Assembly (NCBI RefSeq): GCF_000719095.1
Contig: NZ_JOEH01000021.1
Coordinates: 186,001-250,000, forward strand
Origin: Streptacidiphilus jeojiense
Lineage (GTDB): Bacteria; Actinomycetota; Actinomycetes; Streptomycetales; Streptomycetaceae
DNA: 64,000 nt
Reading direction: 5' to 3'
A model generated the notes under the pieces. That model was given only the letters and a program-made list of their open reading frames with translations. It was not told the DNA's origin and ran no database searches. The translations under genes were made by a program, and so were the position numbers. This document shows positions 54,043-63,176 of this stretch, piece by piece (the stretch's first letter is position 1; every line of letters begins with the position of its first letter).

Positions 54043-55176
54043 TCAGACCAGGGTGCGCAGCGCCGCCGGGTTGTAGTCGGCCAGCTGGTCGAATCGGCCG
54101 GCGAGGACCTTGGCGGCCCACTCCGGGTCCTGCAGCAGCGCCCGGCCGACGGCGACCAGGTCGAACTCGTCCCGCTCCAGTCGGTCCAGCAGGTCGTCGA
54201 TGCCCCGGACCGGGGCGCTCTCGCCCTGGAAGCCGCGGATGAAGTCGCCGTCCAGGCCGATCGAGCCGACCGTGATCACCGGCTTGCCGGTGAGCTTCCT
54301 GGTCCAGCCGGCCAGGTTCAGGTCCGAGCCGTCGAACTCGGGCAGCCAGTAGCGGCGGGTGGAGGCGTGGAAGGCGTCCACGCCCGCCGCGGCCAGCGGG
54401 GCGAGCACCGCGTCGAGCTCGGCCGGGGTGGCGGCGATCCGGGCGTCGTAGTTGTCGGACTTCCACTGCGAGTAGCGGAAGATCACCGGGAAGTCCGGGG
54501 AGACGGCGGCACGCACCGCGGCCACGATCTCGGCGCCGAACCTGGTGCGGGCCACCGGGTCGCCGCCGTAGCCGTCGGCGCGGCGGTTGGTGCCGTGCCA
54601 CAGGAACTGGTCGATGAGGTAGCCGTGGGCACCGTGCAGCTCGACGCCGTCGAAGCCGATCCGCTCGGCGTCGGCCGCGCCCTGGGCGAAGGCGGCGATG
54701 ACGTCGTCCAGGTCGGCCTGGGTCATCGCCTTCCCGGCGCCCTCGGTGCCGTCCAGCCGGATCCCCGAGGGGCCCACCGCGGGGGCGTCAGCGTACGGGG
54801 GCTGGCCGGCGTTCCGGGCCATGCCGATGTGCCACAGCTGCGGGACGATGGTGCCGCCCTCCGCGTGCACCGCCTCGGCGACCTTCGCCCAGCCGGCCAG
54901 CTGCTCCTCGCCGTGGAAGCGTGGGACGTTGTCGCTCGACCCGGCGGATTCGTGGTCGACGTAGGTTCCCTCGGTCACGATCAGCCCGACACCGCCGGCG
55001 GCACGCCGGGCGTAGTAGGCCGCGACGGCCTTGCCGGGGATCCCTCCGGGCGAGAACTGCCGGGTCATCGGGGCCATCGCGATCCGGTTCGGCACGGTCA
55101 GACCGCCGATGGTGATCGGTCGCGACAGAAGCTGGGCCGCGCGGGCGGCGGAGGGGCTGGAGGGACTGACGGACAC
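54043..55176 (-). CDS. Old Yellow Enzyme family NADH:flavin oxidoreductase
   Basis: A 377-residue FMN barrel enzyme: ITIGGLTVPNRIAMAPMTRQF, the catalytic HGAHGYLIDQFLWHGTN and RRADGYGGD. It reduces activated double bonds or detoxifies electrophiles. The GTG at 55176 is set by GGAG eight bases upstream; a start 72 bases earlier has no such site. It is divergent from the GH16 gene. Confidence 0.9.
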   Translation of the reverse strand: MSVSPSSPSAARAAQLLSRPITIGGLTVPNRIAMAPMTRQFSPGGIPGKAVAAYYARRAAGGVGLIVTEGTYVDHESAGSSDNVPRFHGEEQLAGWAKVAEAVHAEGGTIVPQLWHIGMARNAGQPPYADAPAVGPSGIRLDGTEGAGKAMTQADLDDVIAAFAQGAADAERIGFDGVELHGAHGYLIDQFLWHGTNRRADGYGGDPVARTRFGAEIVAAVRAAVSPDFPVIFRYSQWKSDNYDARIAATPAELDAVLAPLAAAGVDAFHASTRRYWLPEFDGSDLNLAGWTRKLTGKPVITVGSIGLDGDFIRGFQGESAPVRGIDDLLDRLERDEFDLVAVGRALLQDPEWAAKVLAGRFDQLADYNPAALRTLV

Positions 55177-55581
55177 GGGTGGGGCTCCAGGGATCGGGAA
55201 CGGTGAACGACTACCGAGGACGGACAACCGTGCCGAGGGCCGTGGCATTCCACCCCCGCCGGGGCGTTGCCGCAGCTCAGATGTCCGATATAAGGCCTAT
55301 GTGAACCCCGGCACATTCCATTGCCTCCGGGCGGAGCGCCTGCCTAGCCTGCTGGTTCCGCCGCACGCGGACCTCGCCACCGGGACGCCGAATCCTGTCC
55401 GCCCGGTGGCAGGAACTCGAATCGCTCCACGGGCAGGAGCGGGGGACCCAGGTCAGTCGCCGGACCGAGCGCCGTGACAGGCGCCACCGGCTAGGGGTGA
55501 ACGTCGCACCACGCGCGACCGGGCGTCCTCCGTGCCCGAACCCGACAGCTCACCTCGCAGGCGTCGCAGAGGAACCCCTTC
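55177..55581. other. 405-base divergent intergenic region
   Basis: Between the Old Yellow Enzyme gene (minus) and the GH16 gene (plus). It holds a likely GH16 promoter (55321-55350) and an inverted repeat CGCTCC / GGAGCG (55423-55428, 55436-55441) in the leader. No gene seen. Confidence 0.65.
55321..55350 (+). promoter_or_regulatory. Putative GH16 promoter
   Basis: TTGCCT (55321-55326) and TAGCCT (55345-55350) with an 18-base spacer. The transcript would carry a leader of about 225 bases before the ATG at 55582. Confidence 0.4.
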
Positions 55582-56766
55582 ATGCGCATACCTGCCACTG
55601 CCTCCGCACGCCTCGGCGCGGCCGTCGGGATGGCCGGTGCCGCCGCGCTGGCCGCCGTCTCGCTGGCCACCCCGGCCCAGGCCGCGACCAGGGTCACCCA
55701 GGACCGGCTCACCCCGACCTCGCTGACCGCCGGCACCGCGTCGACCGCCGGGCTCACGGTGCACTCCAGCCGCTGCTTCACAGCCGCCACGCTAGGCGTC
55801 GGCGTCCGCGACGCGGCCGGGAACAACCTGGACTTCCCCGGGTCGGCGTCCGACGTCCGGATCTGCCCGGGCGGGGTCTCCATCACCACCGGCAGCCGCA
55901 CGCTGCCCGCCGGGAGCTACACCGAGTTCGGCTTCTGGCAGGACAGCGCGGGCGCCTGGCACAACCTGGCCTCGCAGACCCTGACCGTCACCGCCGCGGC
56001 GGCCTCCGGCGGCACGGCCTCCTCCGGTACCAGCTCCACCGGCACCACCTCCTCCGGCACCACCTCCACCGCGGCGGCCGCCGCCGGAAAGTCGCTGACC
56101 TGGTCCGACGAGTTCAGCAGCCCGATCTCCTGGGGATCGCGCTGGGTCGGCGACACCAGCAGCTCCTACGCCTACGGCGACCACAACCCGGGCGACAACA
56201 AGCTCGACTGGCTCGACCAGAACGACGTCAGCGTCGCCGACGGCGTCGCCACCTTCACCGCGCAGCCGTCCTCGCACACCCTGGAGAACGGCAAGCAGGC
56301 CTGGACCACCGGCCTGCTCACCACCGAGGGCTCGAAGGAGGGTTTCCAGGTCAGGACCGGCGACTATGTCGAAGCCCGGGTCAAGCTGCCCTCCGCCGCT
56401 GGCGCCTGGCCGGCCCTGTGGACCTGGAAGGACGGCAACGGGGAGATCGACTCCTTCGAGTACCACCCCGACAACGCCGACCTGCTGGAGCTGACCAACC
56501 ACGTCAACGCCGCGCAGGACTACTACACCAACGCCTCGGCGGTGGCCCCCGGCAGCTGGGTGACCATCGGCACCTACTACGGCGCGAACTCGGTGGACTG
56601 GTACGTCAACGGCACCAAGGTGTACTCGGACGACACCGGCGTCGGCGCCAACTGGTCCGCCTACCTGATCCTCAATCTGTCGATCAGCGCCGGGCAGTAC
56701 CACTCGGCGCCGACCTCCACCAGCCCGATCAGCTTCTCCGCCGACTACGTCCGGGTCTACCGCTGA
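55582..56766 (+). CDS. Secreted GH16 beta-glucanase
   Basis: A 394-residue secreted enzyme: signal to ~35 (TPAQA/AT), an Ig-like beta domain (~38-140), a Ser/Thr/Gly linker with repeated SSGT, and a GH16 jelly-roll (~165-394). The catalytic motif GEIDSFEYH supplies nucleophile Glu288, Asp290 and acid/base Glu293. Family members cut beta-1,3(4)-glucans, galactans or related polymers. GAGGAA before the ATG sets the start. It ends one base before a convergent gene. Confidence 0.9.
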   Translation: MRIPATASARLGAAVGMAGAAALAAVSLATPAQAATRVTQDRLTPTSLTAGTASTAGLTVHSSRCFTAATLGVGVRDAAGNNLDFPGSASDVRICPGGVSITTGSRTLPAGSYTEFGFWQDSAGAWHNLASQTLTVTAAAASGGTASSGTSSTGTTSSGTTSTAAAAAGKSLTWSDEFSSPISWGSRWVGDTSSSYAYGDHNPGDNKLDWLDQNDVSVADGVATFTAQPSSHTLENGKQAWTTGLLTTEGSKEGFQVRTGDYVEARVKLPSAAGAWPALWTWKDGNGEIDSFEYHPDNADLLELTNHVNAAQDYYTNASAVAPGSWVTIGTYYGANSVDWYVNGTKVYSDDTGVGANWSAYLILNLSISAGQYHSAPTSTSPISFSADYVRVYR

Positions 56767-56767
56767 C

Positions 56768-58816
56768 CTAGCGCCGACGACCCGTGCGCCGGCGGTGTCC
56801 GCCGCCGGCCCCTGCGGCGGACCTGCGGCGGTTGCGCAGCAGCAGGGTGGCGCCGGTCGCCAGCAGGGCGGCGGTCGCACCGGCCAGGCCGAGGGTGGGC
56901 ACGGAGCTGCCGGTCTGCGCCAGGTCGCCGGACGCGCCGGCGACCTGGGCGGGGGAGGCGGACGCGGCGGCTGCTGCCGCAGTGCTGCCCGTCGACGTCG
57001 CTCCGGTCGCCGCCGCGGTGGCGCCGGTGCTCGCGCTCGGGTGCGCGTCGGCCGTCGCCTGCTCGGCCGTCCCGGTGGTCCAGCCGTGCCCGGCCGGGAC
57101 GGCCTTGTCGGTCAGGGTCAGTGAGCCGCTGCCGGTCTTGTTCAGCGTCCCGCCGACGATCCGGCCGCTGAAGACGGTGGACGCGGAGGTGTCCACGGTC
57201 AGGGTGTTGTCGCCGAGCAGGATGGTGCTGCCCTGGACGCCGGACAGGCTGTGGACGGTCTGGTCGCCCGCCTTGCGCAGGTCCAGCACCGCTCCCGGGC
57301 GGGTCAGCGCGACGCCGCTGCCGGTGGCCAGGCTGCCGCCGGTGACGGCGAGGGTTCCCGCGGAGACGGTGGTGCTGCCGGTGTAACTGGTCGCGCCGGT
57401 CAGCGTGGTGGTGCCGGAGCCGGCCTGGAGCAGGGAGCCGGAGCCGCTGATCCGGGACAGCGAGACCGCCTTGGCGGTGTTGCGGACCACCAGGGTGCCC
57501 CGGTCGTCGATGCTGTCCGCGGCCGTCCCGGTGAGCAGGCTGGAGTCGCCGCCCGCGGCCCCGGTGCCCAGGGTCAGTGTGGCCCCGGCGCCGATGGTGG
57601 TGGTGCCGTGGTAGTTCATCGGCGTCGCGAAGGTCACCGCGTTGCCCGGGTGGGCGATCAGGCTGATGTCGCTGTACGCGGGGGTGCTGAGCGAGTTGTG
57701 GTAGACGCCGCCGGATATCGGGGTGTCCAGGGTGACCGGCCCGTCGTAGTCGAAGGCCAGCGTGCCGTTGTTGTGGATGTTGATGTAGGAGTTGGCGGGG
57801 GTGGCCGGGAGGAAGAACCGGCTGGTGGTCCCGTCGCCCCACTGCACGTGCGCGCCTTCGATGTTGACGCCGCGGGTGTTGGCGTTGCCCACCGAGGTAC
57901 TGAGGTTGAGCGACGGGTTGCTCAACGAGGGGTTGTTCGGCACCCCCTGGTCCGCGTAGCTGTACACCCCGCTGACGACGACCAGGCCGCCGCGCGCGGT
58001 GTGGAAGTTGATGTCGTTGCCGTAGTGGTCCTCGTAGAAGTCCTGACGCAGCCTCAGGGTGTAGTCGTACGGGGTGCCGACGATGGCCGAGCCCTCGTTG
58101 ACGATGGCCTTGGCGTTGGGCAGCGCCAGCGGGTACCACGGCTTGGCCAGCGCCATTCCGGTGCCGTTGTAGATGACGCCGCTGAACGGGTGGGTGCCGG
58201 CCAGGTCCAGGGTCCCCCAGGTGAAGCGCGGTTGGATGACCAGCCCCGAGCCGCTGATGGTGCCGAGGTTGTAGTTCCGGTTCACGGTCTGCAGCACCAG
58301 GGTGCCGTCGACCCGGATGTTGTCCTCGTTCAGCGCGTAGCCCGGGGTGCCGTAGGGGTAGTGGCCGATGATGCCGGTCGAGCCGCCGGAGCTGTACTGC
58401 AGGGTGGCGCCGCGGCTGACGATCACGGCCGGCTGGTCGGGGTCGGTGACCGTGGTCACCGGATGGGCCGACCTGGTCGTGGTCACCGTCTGGTGGCGGC
58501 GCGACGCGGGCAGGGTGAAGTCGCTGTCCTTGGTGAGCACCAGGGTGCCGGAGCCGCCGGGGGCGTTCACGGTGAGCGTTCCGGTGCCGCTGATGACGCC
58601 GTTGTAGGTGGTGGTCCCGGTGGGCAGGTTCACCACCGCGTCGCCGGTGAGGGTGACGTCCTGCCCGGCCCGGATCGCGGCGGTGATGTCGGTGGTGGCC
58701 GCCGAGGCCGTCAACTGCGAGGCCAGGAGCGGCGCGCCCACGGCCGCGAGTGCCACCGACCCGGCGACCACGACCCGTCCGCGGCGAATCCGGTGTGCGC
58801 CAGTCTGCTTGCCCAT
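56768..58816 (-). CDS. Sortase-anchored surface protein with autotransporter-type beta-strand repeats
   Basis: A 682-residue exported protein. Signal cleavage is likely near residue 40. The body is a long beta-helix with repeats of the type seen in autotransporter-associated (PATR) proteins: GTTTYNGVISGTGTLTV, GTTTLTGATSYTGSTTVSAG, GSTILLGDNTLTV, GGTLNKTGSGSLTL. An Ala/Thr/Ser stalk leads to LAQTG, a hydrophobic helix and an Arg-rich tail, a class E sortase signal. Passenger domains with such repeats are best known from Gram-negative autotransporters; here the outer-membrane barrel is replaced by a cell-wall anchor. The ATG follows GGGAG. Function probably adhesion; no enzyme motif seen. Confidence 0.82.
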   Translation of the reverse strand: MGKQTGAHRIRRGRVVVAGSVALAAVGAPLLASQLTASAATTDITAAIRAGQDVTLTGDAVVNLPTGTTTYNGVISGTGTLTVNAPGGSGTLVLTKDSDFTLPASRRHQTVTTTRSAHPVTTVTDPDQPAVIVSRGATLQYSSGGSTGIIGHYPYGTPGYALNEDNIRVDGTLVLQTVNRNYNLGTISGSGLVIQPRFTWGTLDLAGTHPFSGVIYNGTGMALAKPWYPLALPNAKAIVNEGSAIVGTPYDYTLRLRQDFYEDHYGNDINFHTARGGLVVVSGVYSYADQGVPNNPSLSNPSLNLSTSVGNANTRGVNIEGAHVQWGDGTTSRFFLPATPANSYINIHNNGTLAFDYDGPVTLDTPISGGVYHNSLSTPAYSDISLIAHPGNAVTFATPMNYHGTTTIGAGATLTLGTGAAGGDSSLLTGTAADSIDDRGTLVVRNTAKAVSLSRISGSGSLLQAGSGTTTLTGATSYTGSTTVSAGTLAVTGGSLATGSGVALTRPGAVLDLRKAGDQTVHSLSGVQGSTILLGDNTLTVDTSASTVFSGRIVGGTLNKTGSGSLTLTDKAVPAGHGWTTGTAEQATADAHPSASTGATAAATGATSTGSTAAAAAASASPAQVAGASGDLAQTGSSVPTLGLAGATAALLATGATLLLRNRRRSAAGAGGGHRRRTGRRR

Positions 58817-58922
58817 GTGCCGTGTCTCCCGATGGTCGGATCGATTGCGATGCTCACCCTGGGAGATGCGGACGGCGCCGCCGCGATAACAGCTTTCGTC
58901 AGGACATGCGTCAGGTCATTCC

Positions 58923-60683
58923 TCAGGACGTCAGCCGGGACTGCTGGGCGACCGAGAAGGGGTCGGCGGGGGAGGAGCGGGTCAGGTACTGCGGTACCGG
59001 GGCGGTGTCGTCGCCGGTGTCCCGGACCAGGCCGTAGCGGACCAGGCCGGCCGCCGGGTCGGGAGCCTGGTCGATGTCGTCGCTGACGGCCTGCCAGGTG
59101 CTGGGGGCGACGATCAGCGAGTAGCGCAGGCCGGCCTGGTCCAGGTGCACGGTGACCGTGCCGTCCAGGTAGAAGTACTCGTTCTGCCACATCTGCTGGG
59201 CCCCCGCAACCAGCGTGTCGTAGCCCTGGGCGCGGTCGCCCATCCAGGTGCCGGCGACGGTGCTGCCCGGCTTGGGGTCGTCCATCCGCCGCCCGCCGCC
59301 GGAGGCGACATGGAACAGCCTGCCGCCGAGCCCGGTCCAGGTCGGCGGGAAGATCTGACCCACGGTCGGGAGCTGCCAGCGCACCAGGAGGTAGCCGCGG
59401 CCGGTGATGGTGAGGTTGTCGCCGCGGTGGTCCAGCACGTACATCTCGCCGGTGGCGCCGGGGTGTTGGGCCCCGAACGTGCCGGACAGGGCCAGCGGCG
59501 CGGTCTGCGGCCGCACCGGCAGCGGGCCGGGCTTCACGGTGGCGGGCGGGGCGGACTCCGCCTGGTCCACGGTCTGGCCGTAGACCGGGGCCGTGGGGGA
59601 GGCGGACGGCGTCGGAACGGCGCTGAGTGAGGCGGTGGGCGTGGCGGTGCTGACGGCCGTCGGGGAGGTGCTGGATGCGGTGGTCGCTGCGAGCTGATGC
59701 GCCGGCTTGTGCGGGGGCCGGTCCAGGACGGCGTACCCGGCTGCGGCGCCGCCGCCCAGCGCCAGCGCGCCCGCGGCGGCGACGGCGACGGGTTTGGCCA
59801 TCAGGTACTGCACCAGGTGCGCGGCGCGTCCGCCCAGGCCGGCGGCGTGGGTCGCGGTGGCATGGCCGGTGACGGCATGGGCGGCTCCCCCGTGCAGGAA
59901 GGTGAATGTGCCGACGCCCAGCCCCGGTGGTGGCGGCACCAGCGCGATCCCGGCGAGCAGTCCCTCCGGCGGCAGCAGGTCGCGCCAGTGCAGGGAGCAG
60001 TTCCGGCAGTCGGTGGCGTGCCGCACCACCCGCCTGCGCCAGAGCGGGGCCGGTGTCCCGTCCCAACGGTCGGTCAGCGCGACCAGGTCCGGGCAGGGCG
60101 GGGTGCCGCGCAGTGCCCGGACCACGACCCTGGCCGCCTCCAGCCGTTCCTTGACCCGCTGCACCCGCACCGCCGTGTGCTGCGGTGTGAGGTGCAGCGC
60201 CTCGGCCAGCTCGGACCGGGTGAGCCGGCCGGCCGCCTCCAGCCACCACAGCGACAGCACGTCGCGCTCGGACGGCTCGATCCAGCGGGTGGCCTCAGCC
60301 AACTCCTGGCGCTGGTCCGACAGTTCCAGGCGGATGATGGTGACGTCGACGAAGTCCGCGTCCGGGTCGGGCAGGCCGAGCATCTCGTCCAGGAAACCGG
60401 GCGCCGGCCGGGCCTGCTGCCGGCGCCACCGTTCGCGGACCTTCTGCATGGCGATCGAGACCAGCCAGGACCGGAAGCGCTCCGCGTCGCGCAGCCGGTC
60501 CAGGCCGTTGACCACGCTCAGCATGGTGTCCTGGACCACGTCGTCCACGTCCGCGTGGCCGCTCAGCGCCCGGCCCACGACGTTGTAGACCAGCGGCAGG
60601 CAGTCCGCGACCAGGTCGTCCAGAGCCCGTGGGTCCCCGGCGGTCGCGGCGGCCACGAGCTCGGTGTCCGGATTGTGCAGCAC
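58923..60683 (-). CDS. ECF sigma factor with zinc motif, membrane anchor and extracellular domain
   Basis: About 586 residues: sigma region 2 (~21-90; VDDVVQDTMLSVVNGLDRL), region 4 (~130-185; VLSLWWLEAAGRLTRSELA), H222-x3-C226-x2-C229, a membrane helix (~298-320), a Ser/Thr/Pro stalk (~331-370) and an outer domain (~375-586) of beta-rich, carbohydrate-binding-like appearance that I do not recognise. Sigma and zinc parts closely match the gene at the left edge (DADFVDVTII / GADFVDLTIT; ATRWIEPSERDVLSLWW / ATRWLDADDRQLLSLWW), but the outer domains differ. GTG 60683 has GAGAGGA 11 bases upstream; GTG/ATG choices up to 60755 are possible. Inference: a one-protein signal device with sensor, anchor, anti-sigma-like switch and sigma factor. 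Confidence 0.85.
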   Translation of the reverse strand: MLHNPDTELVAAATAGDPRALDDLVADCLPLVYNVVGRALSGHADVDDVVQDTMLSVVNGLDRLRDAERFRSWLVSIAMQKVRERWRRQQARPAPGFLDEMLGLPDPDADFVDVTIIRLELSDQRQELAEATRWIEPSERDVLSLWWLEAAGRLTRSELAEALHLTPQHTAVRVQRVKERLEAARVVVRALRGTPPCPDLVALTDRWDGTPAPLWRRRVVRHATDCRNCSLHWRDLLPPEGLLAGIALVPPPPGLGVGTFTFLHGGAAHAVTGHATATHAAGLGGRAAHLVQYLMAKPVAVAAAGALALGGGAAAGYAVLDRPPHKPAHQLAATTASSTSPTAVSTATPTASLSAVPTPSASPTAPVYGQTVDQAESAPPATVKPGPLPVRPQTAPLALSGTFGAQHPGATGEMYVLDHRGDNLTITGRGYLLVRWQLPTVGQIFPPTWTGLGGRLFHVASGGGRRMDDPKPGSTVAGTWMGDRAQGYDTLVAGAQQMWQNEYFYLDGTVTVHLDQAGLRYSLIVAPSTWQAVSDDIDQAPDPAAGLVRYGLVRDTGDDTAPVPQYLTRSSPADPFSVAQQSRLTS

Positions 60684-60791
60684 TGCCGTCGGTATCCTCT
60701 CGCGACTCTCGGACCCCCCTGTGGGCAGATGCGATGAGGCAGGTGAGGATAACAAGAACTGCTGTCCCGATTTCGGCGGCCGGTCGGGCGG

Positions 60792-63176
60792 TCAGCCGGC
60801 GGTGATCTCCGGATGCAGGCGCCGGGTGTGGTCGACGGTGCGGACCGGTCCGGTGAGGGTCAGTCGGACGGCGTGGCGGGTCTCGGTGCTGGAGGCCGCC
60901 AGCCGCAGCTCCAGGTCGCCGGGCTCGACGATCCGCCGGCCCTCGCGTCCGGTGAAGGACGCCAGGTCGGCCGGCAGGGTGATCCGCAGCCGGGACCGCT
61001 CGCCGGGGTCCAGGGTGATCCGCCGGTAGCCGACCAGCCGTTGCACCGGCTGGACCACCGAGGCCACCGGGTCGTGCAGGTACAGCTGGACCACCTCGGT
61101 GCCGCTGCGCCGGCCGGTGTTGCGCACGGTCAGGGCGATCCGGAACTCCCCGGCGGTGTCGGCGGTGTCCTGGAGCAGTTGCAGGTCGGACCAGTCGAAG
61201 TCGGTGTAGGACAGTCCGTGGCCGAAGCCGTAGGCCGGGGTCGGGTCGGTGCTGGAGACATCGCTGGCCTGGGCGAGCCTGGCCGCCAGGTATGTGGACG
61301 GCTGGACGCCGGGACGGCCCGGGACGCTGACCGGCAGCCGGCCGGAGGGGTTGATCCGGCCGCCGATCACCCCGGCCACCGCCCGGGCGCCGGCCTCGCC
61401 GGGGAAGAAGGACTGGACGATGCCGGCTGCCTCGCCCACCGCGCGGCCCAGCGCATAGGGGCGTCCGGCCAGCAGGACGACCACTACCGGGGTGCCGGCG
61501 TCCAGCAATGCGTCGAGCAACTGCTGTTGCAGTCCCGGGAGTTCGAGTGACTCGGCATCGCAGCCCTCGCCGCTGGTGCCGCGTCCGAACAGCCCGGCCC
61601 GGTCGCCCAGGGCGAGTAGCACCACGTCCGCGCCCCGGGCCAGCTCCACCGCCTCGGCGATGCCCGAGGCGTCGCCGCCGTCGACGGTGGTACCGGGTGC
61701 GGTGACCACCTCGCTGTCCGGGAACTCGGCGCTGACCTGGTCGAGCAGCGTGGGCAGGTCGATGCCGAGCGGTACCTGCGGGTGCTTGCCGCCGACGTGC
61801 ACCGGGAAGGCGTAGCAGCCGAGCAGGGCGCGCGGAGTGTCGGCGTTGGGGCCGATCACCGCGATCCGGCCCGGACGGTCCAGCGGCAGGGTGCCGTCGT
61901 TGCGCAGCAGCACCACGGCCTGTTCGGCGACCTCCTCGGCCAGCGCCCGGTTGGCCGCGGGGTCCAGGTCGATGCGGCCGCGCAGGGCGCCCGGCGGCAG
62001 TGTGTCGTAGGTCGCCGGGTCGGTGCCGGTGCCGGCCAGGGCGGGCGGGACCGGGTTCCAGTCGGGGTCCAGCAGCCCCAGTTCGGCCTTCTGCACCAGG
62101 ACCCGCCGCAGCGCGCGGTCCACCAGTCGCTCGGGTACCGCGCCCGAGCCGACGGCGGCCAGCAGCGGTTCGCCGAAGGCCTTGACGGTGGGCAGTTCCA
62201 CGTCGACCCCGCCGGCCAGCGCGAGGCCCGCCGCGTCGCCCAGGTCCGCGGCCACCCCGTGCAGGGTCCGCAGGAAGGCGATGCCGAAGTAGTCGGCGAC
62301 CACGGTCCCGGTGAAGCCCCAGACGTCCCGGAGCAGGGTGGTCAGCAGCTCCTGGTCGGCGGCGGAGGGGATCCCGTCGGTGTCGGTGTAGGCGGACATC
62401 ACCGAGCGCGGACGGCCCTCGCGCAGGGCCATCTCGAACGGGGGCAGGATGACGTCGGCGCGCTCGCGCGGGCCCATCGGGACCGGGGCGAGGTTGCGGC
62501 CGGCGACGGAGGCGGAGTAGCCGGCGAAGTGCTTGAGGGTGGCGACGATCCCGGCGGACTCCAGCCCCAGCACATAGCCGGTGGCGATGGTGCCGACCAG
62601 GTAGGGGTCCTCGCCGATGGTCTCCTCCACCCGCCCCCAGCGGGCGTCGCGGACCACGTCGAGGACCGGGGCCAGGCCCTGGTGCACGCCCACGGCGCGC
62701 ATGTCCCGGCCGATGGCGGCGGCCATCGCCCGGACCAGCTCCGGGTTGAAGGTGGCGCCCCAGGACAGCGGCACCGGGTAGGCGGTGGCCCCCCAGGCCG
62801 CGAAGCCGGCCAGGCACTCCTCGTGGGCCAGCGCCGGTATCCCGAACCGGTTGGCGGCGGCGATGCGGCGCTGACTGCGCATCAGCGAGACGGCGCCGAG
62901 GGCGGGGTCGATCGGGGTGGTGCCGAACGGGCGGGTCAACTGGCCTAGGCCGTAAGGGAGCAGGGCGTCGAGATCGACCGGCTCCTCCATGTCGTGCTGG
63001 TAGGGGGCGACCTCGCCGCCGTCGGCGGAGGCGCCGACCCAGACGCCCACCAGTTGGGCGAGTTTCTCGCGCAGGGTCATCGCGGCGATCAGGGCGTCGG
63101 CGCGTTCGCCGGCCGGCAGCGAGGTGTCCTGCCAGTCCGGGACGGCGGTACGGGTGGTGTTCACGCGCTCTCTCAT
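60792..63176 (-). CDS. GH3 beta-glycosidase (beta-glucosidase/beta-xylosidase type)
   Basis: A 794-residue GH3 enzyme: N-terminal barrel with KHFAGYSAS at ~215 and the nucleophile Asp295 in TVVADYFGI, the alpha/beta sandwich with the region around GDRAGLFGRGTSGEGCDAE, and a C-terminal fibronectin III-like domain. No signal peptide, so it hydrolyses imported oligosaccharides in the cytoplasm. The ATG overlaps the upstream permease stop (ATGA), making it the last gene of a sugar uptake operon that extends past the window. Confidence 0.93.
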   Translation of the reverse strand: MRERVNTTRTAVPDWQDTSLPAGERADALIAAMTLREKLAQLVGVWVGASADGGEVAPYQHDMEEPVDLDALLPYGLGQLTRPFGTTPIDPALGAVSLMRSQRRIAAANRFGIPALAHEECLAGFAAWGATAYPVPLSWGATFNPELVRAMAAAIGRDMRAVGVHQGLAPVLDVVRDARWGRVEETIGEDPYLVGTIATGYVLGLESAGIVATLKHFAGYSASVAGRNLAPVPMGPRERADVILPPFEMALREGRPRSVMSAYTDTDGIPSAADQELLTTLLRDVWGFTGTVVADYFGIAFLRTLHGVAADLGDAAGLALAGGVDVELPTVKAFGEPLLAAVGSGAVPERLVDRALRRVLVQKAELGLLDPDWNPVPPALAGTGTDPATYDTLPPGALRGRIDLDPAANRALAEEVAEQAVVLLRNDGTLPLDRPGRIAVIGPNADTPRALLGCYAFPVHVGGKHPQVPLGIDLPTLLDQVSAEFPDSEVVTAPGTTVDGGDASGIAEAVELARGADVVLLALGDRAGLFGRGTSGEGCDAESLELPGLQQQLLDALLDAGTPVVVVLLAGRPYALGRAVGEAAGIVQSFFPGEAGARAVAGVIGGRINPSGRLPVSVPGRPGVQPSTYLAARLAQASDVSSTDPTPAYGFGHGLSYTDFDWSDLQLLQDTADTAGEFRIALTVRNTGRRSGTEVVQLYLHDPVASVVQPVQRLVGYRRITLDPGERSRLRITLPADLASFTGREGRRIVEPGDLELRLAASSTETRHAVRLTLTGPVRTVDHTRRLHPEITAG

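Noticed and set aside
55423..55441. CGCTCC-N7-GGAGCG as a CebR-type operator for the GH16 gene
   Set aside because: The known site TGGGAGCGCTCCCA has no spacer and opposite arm order, so this repeat does not match it.
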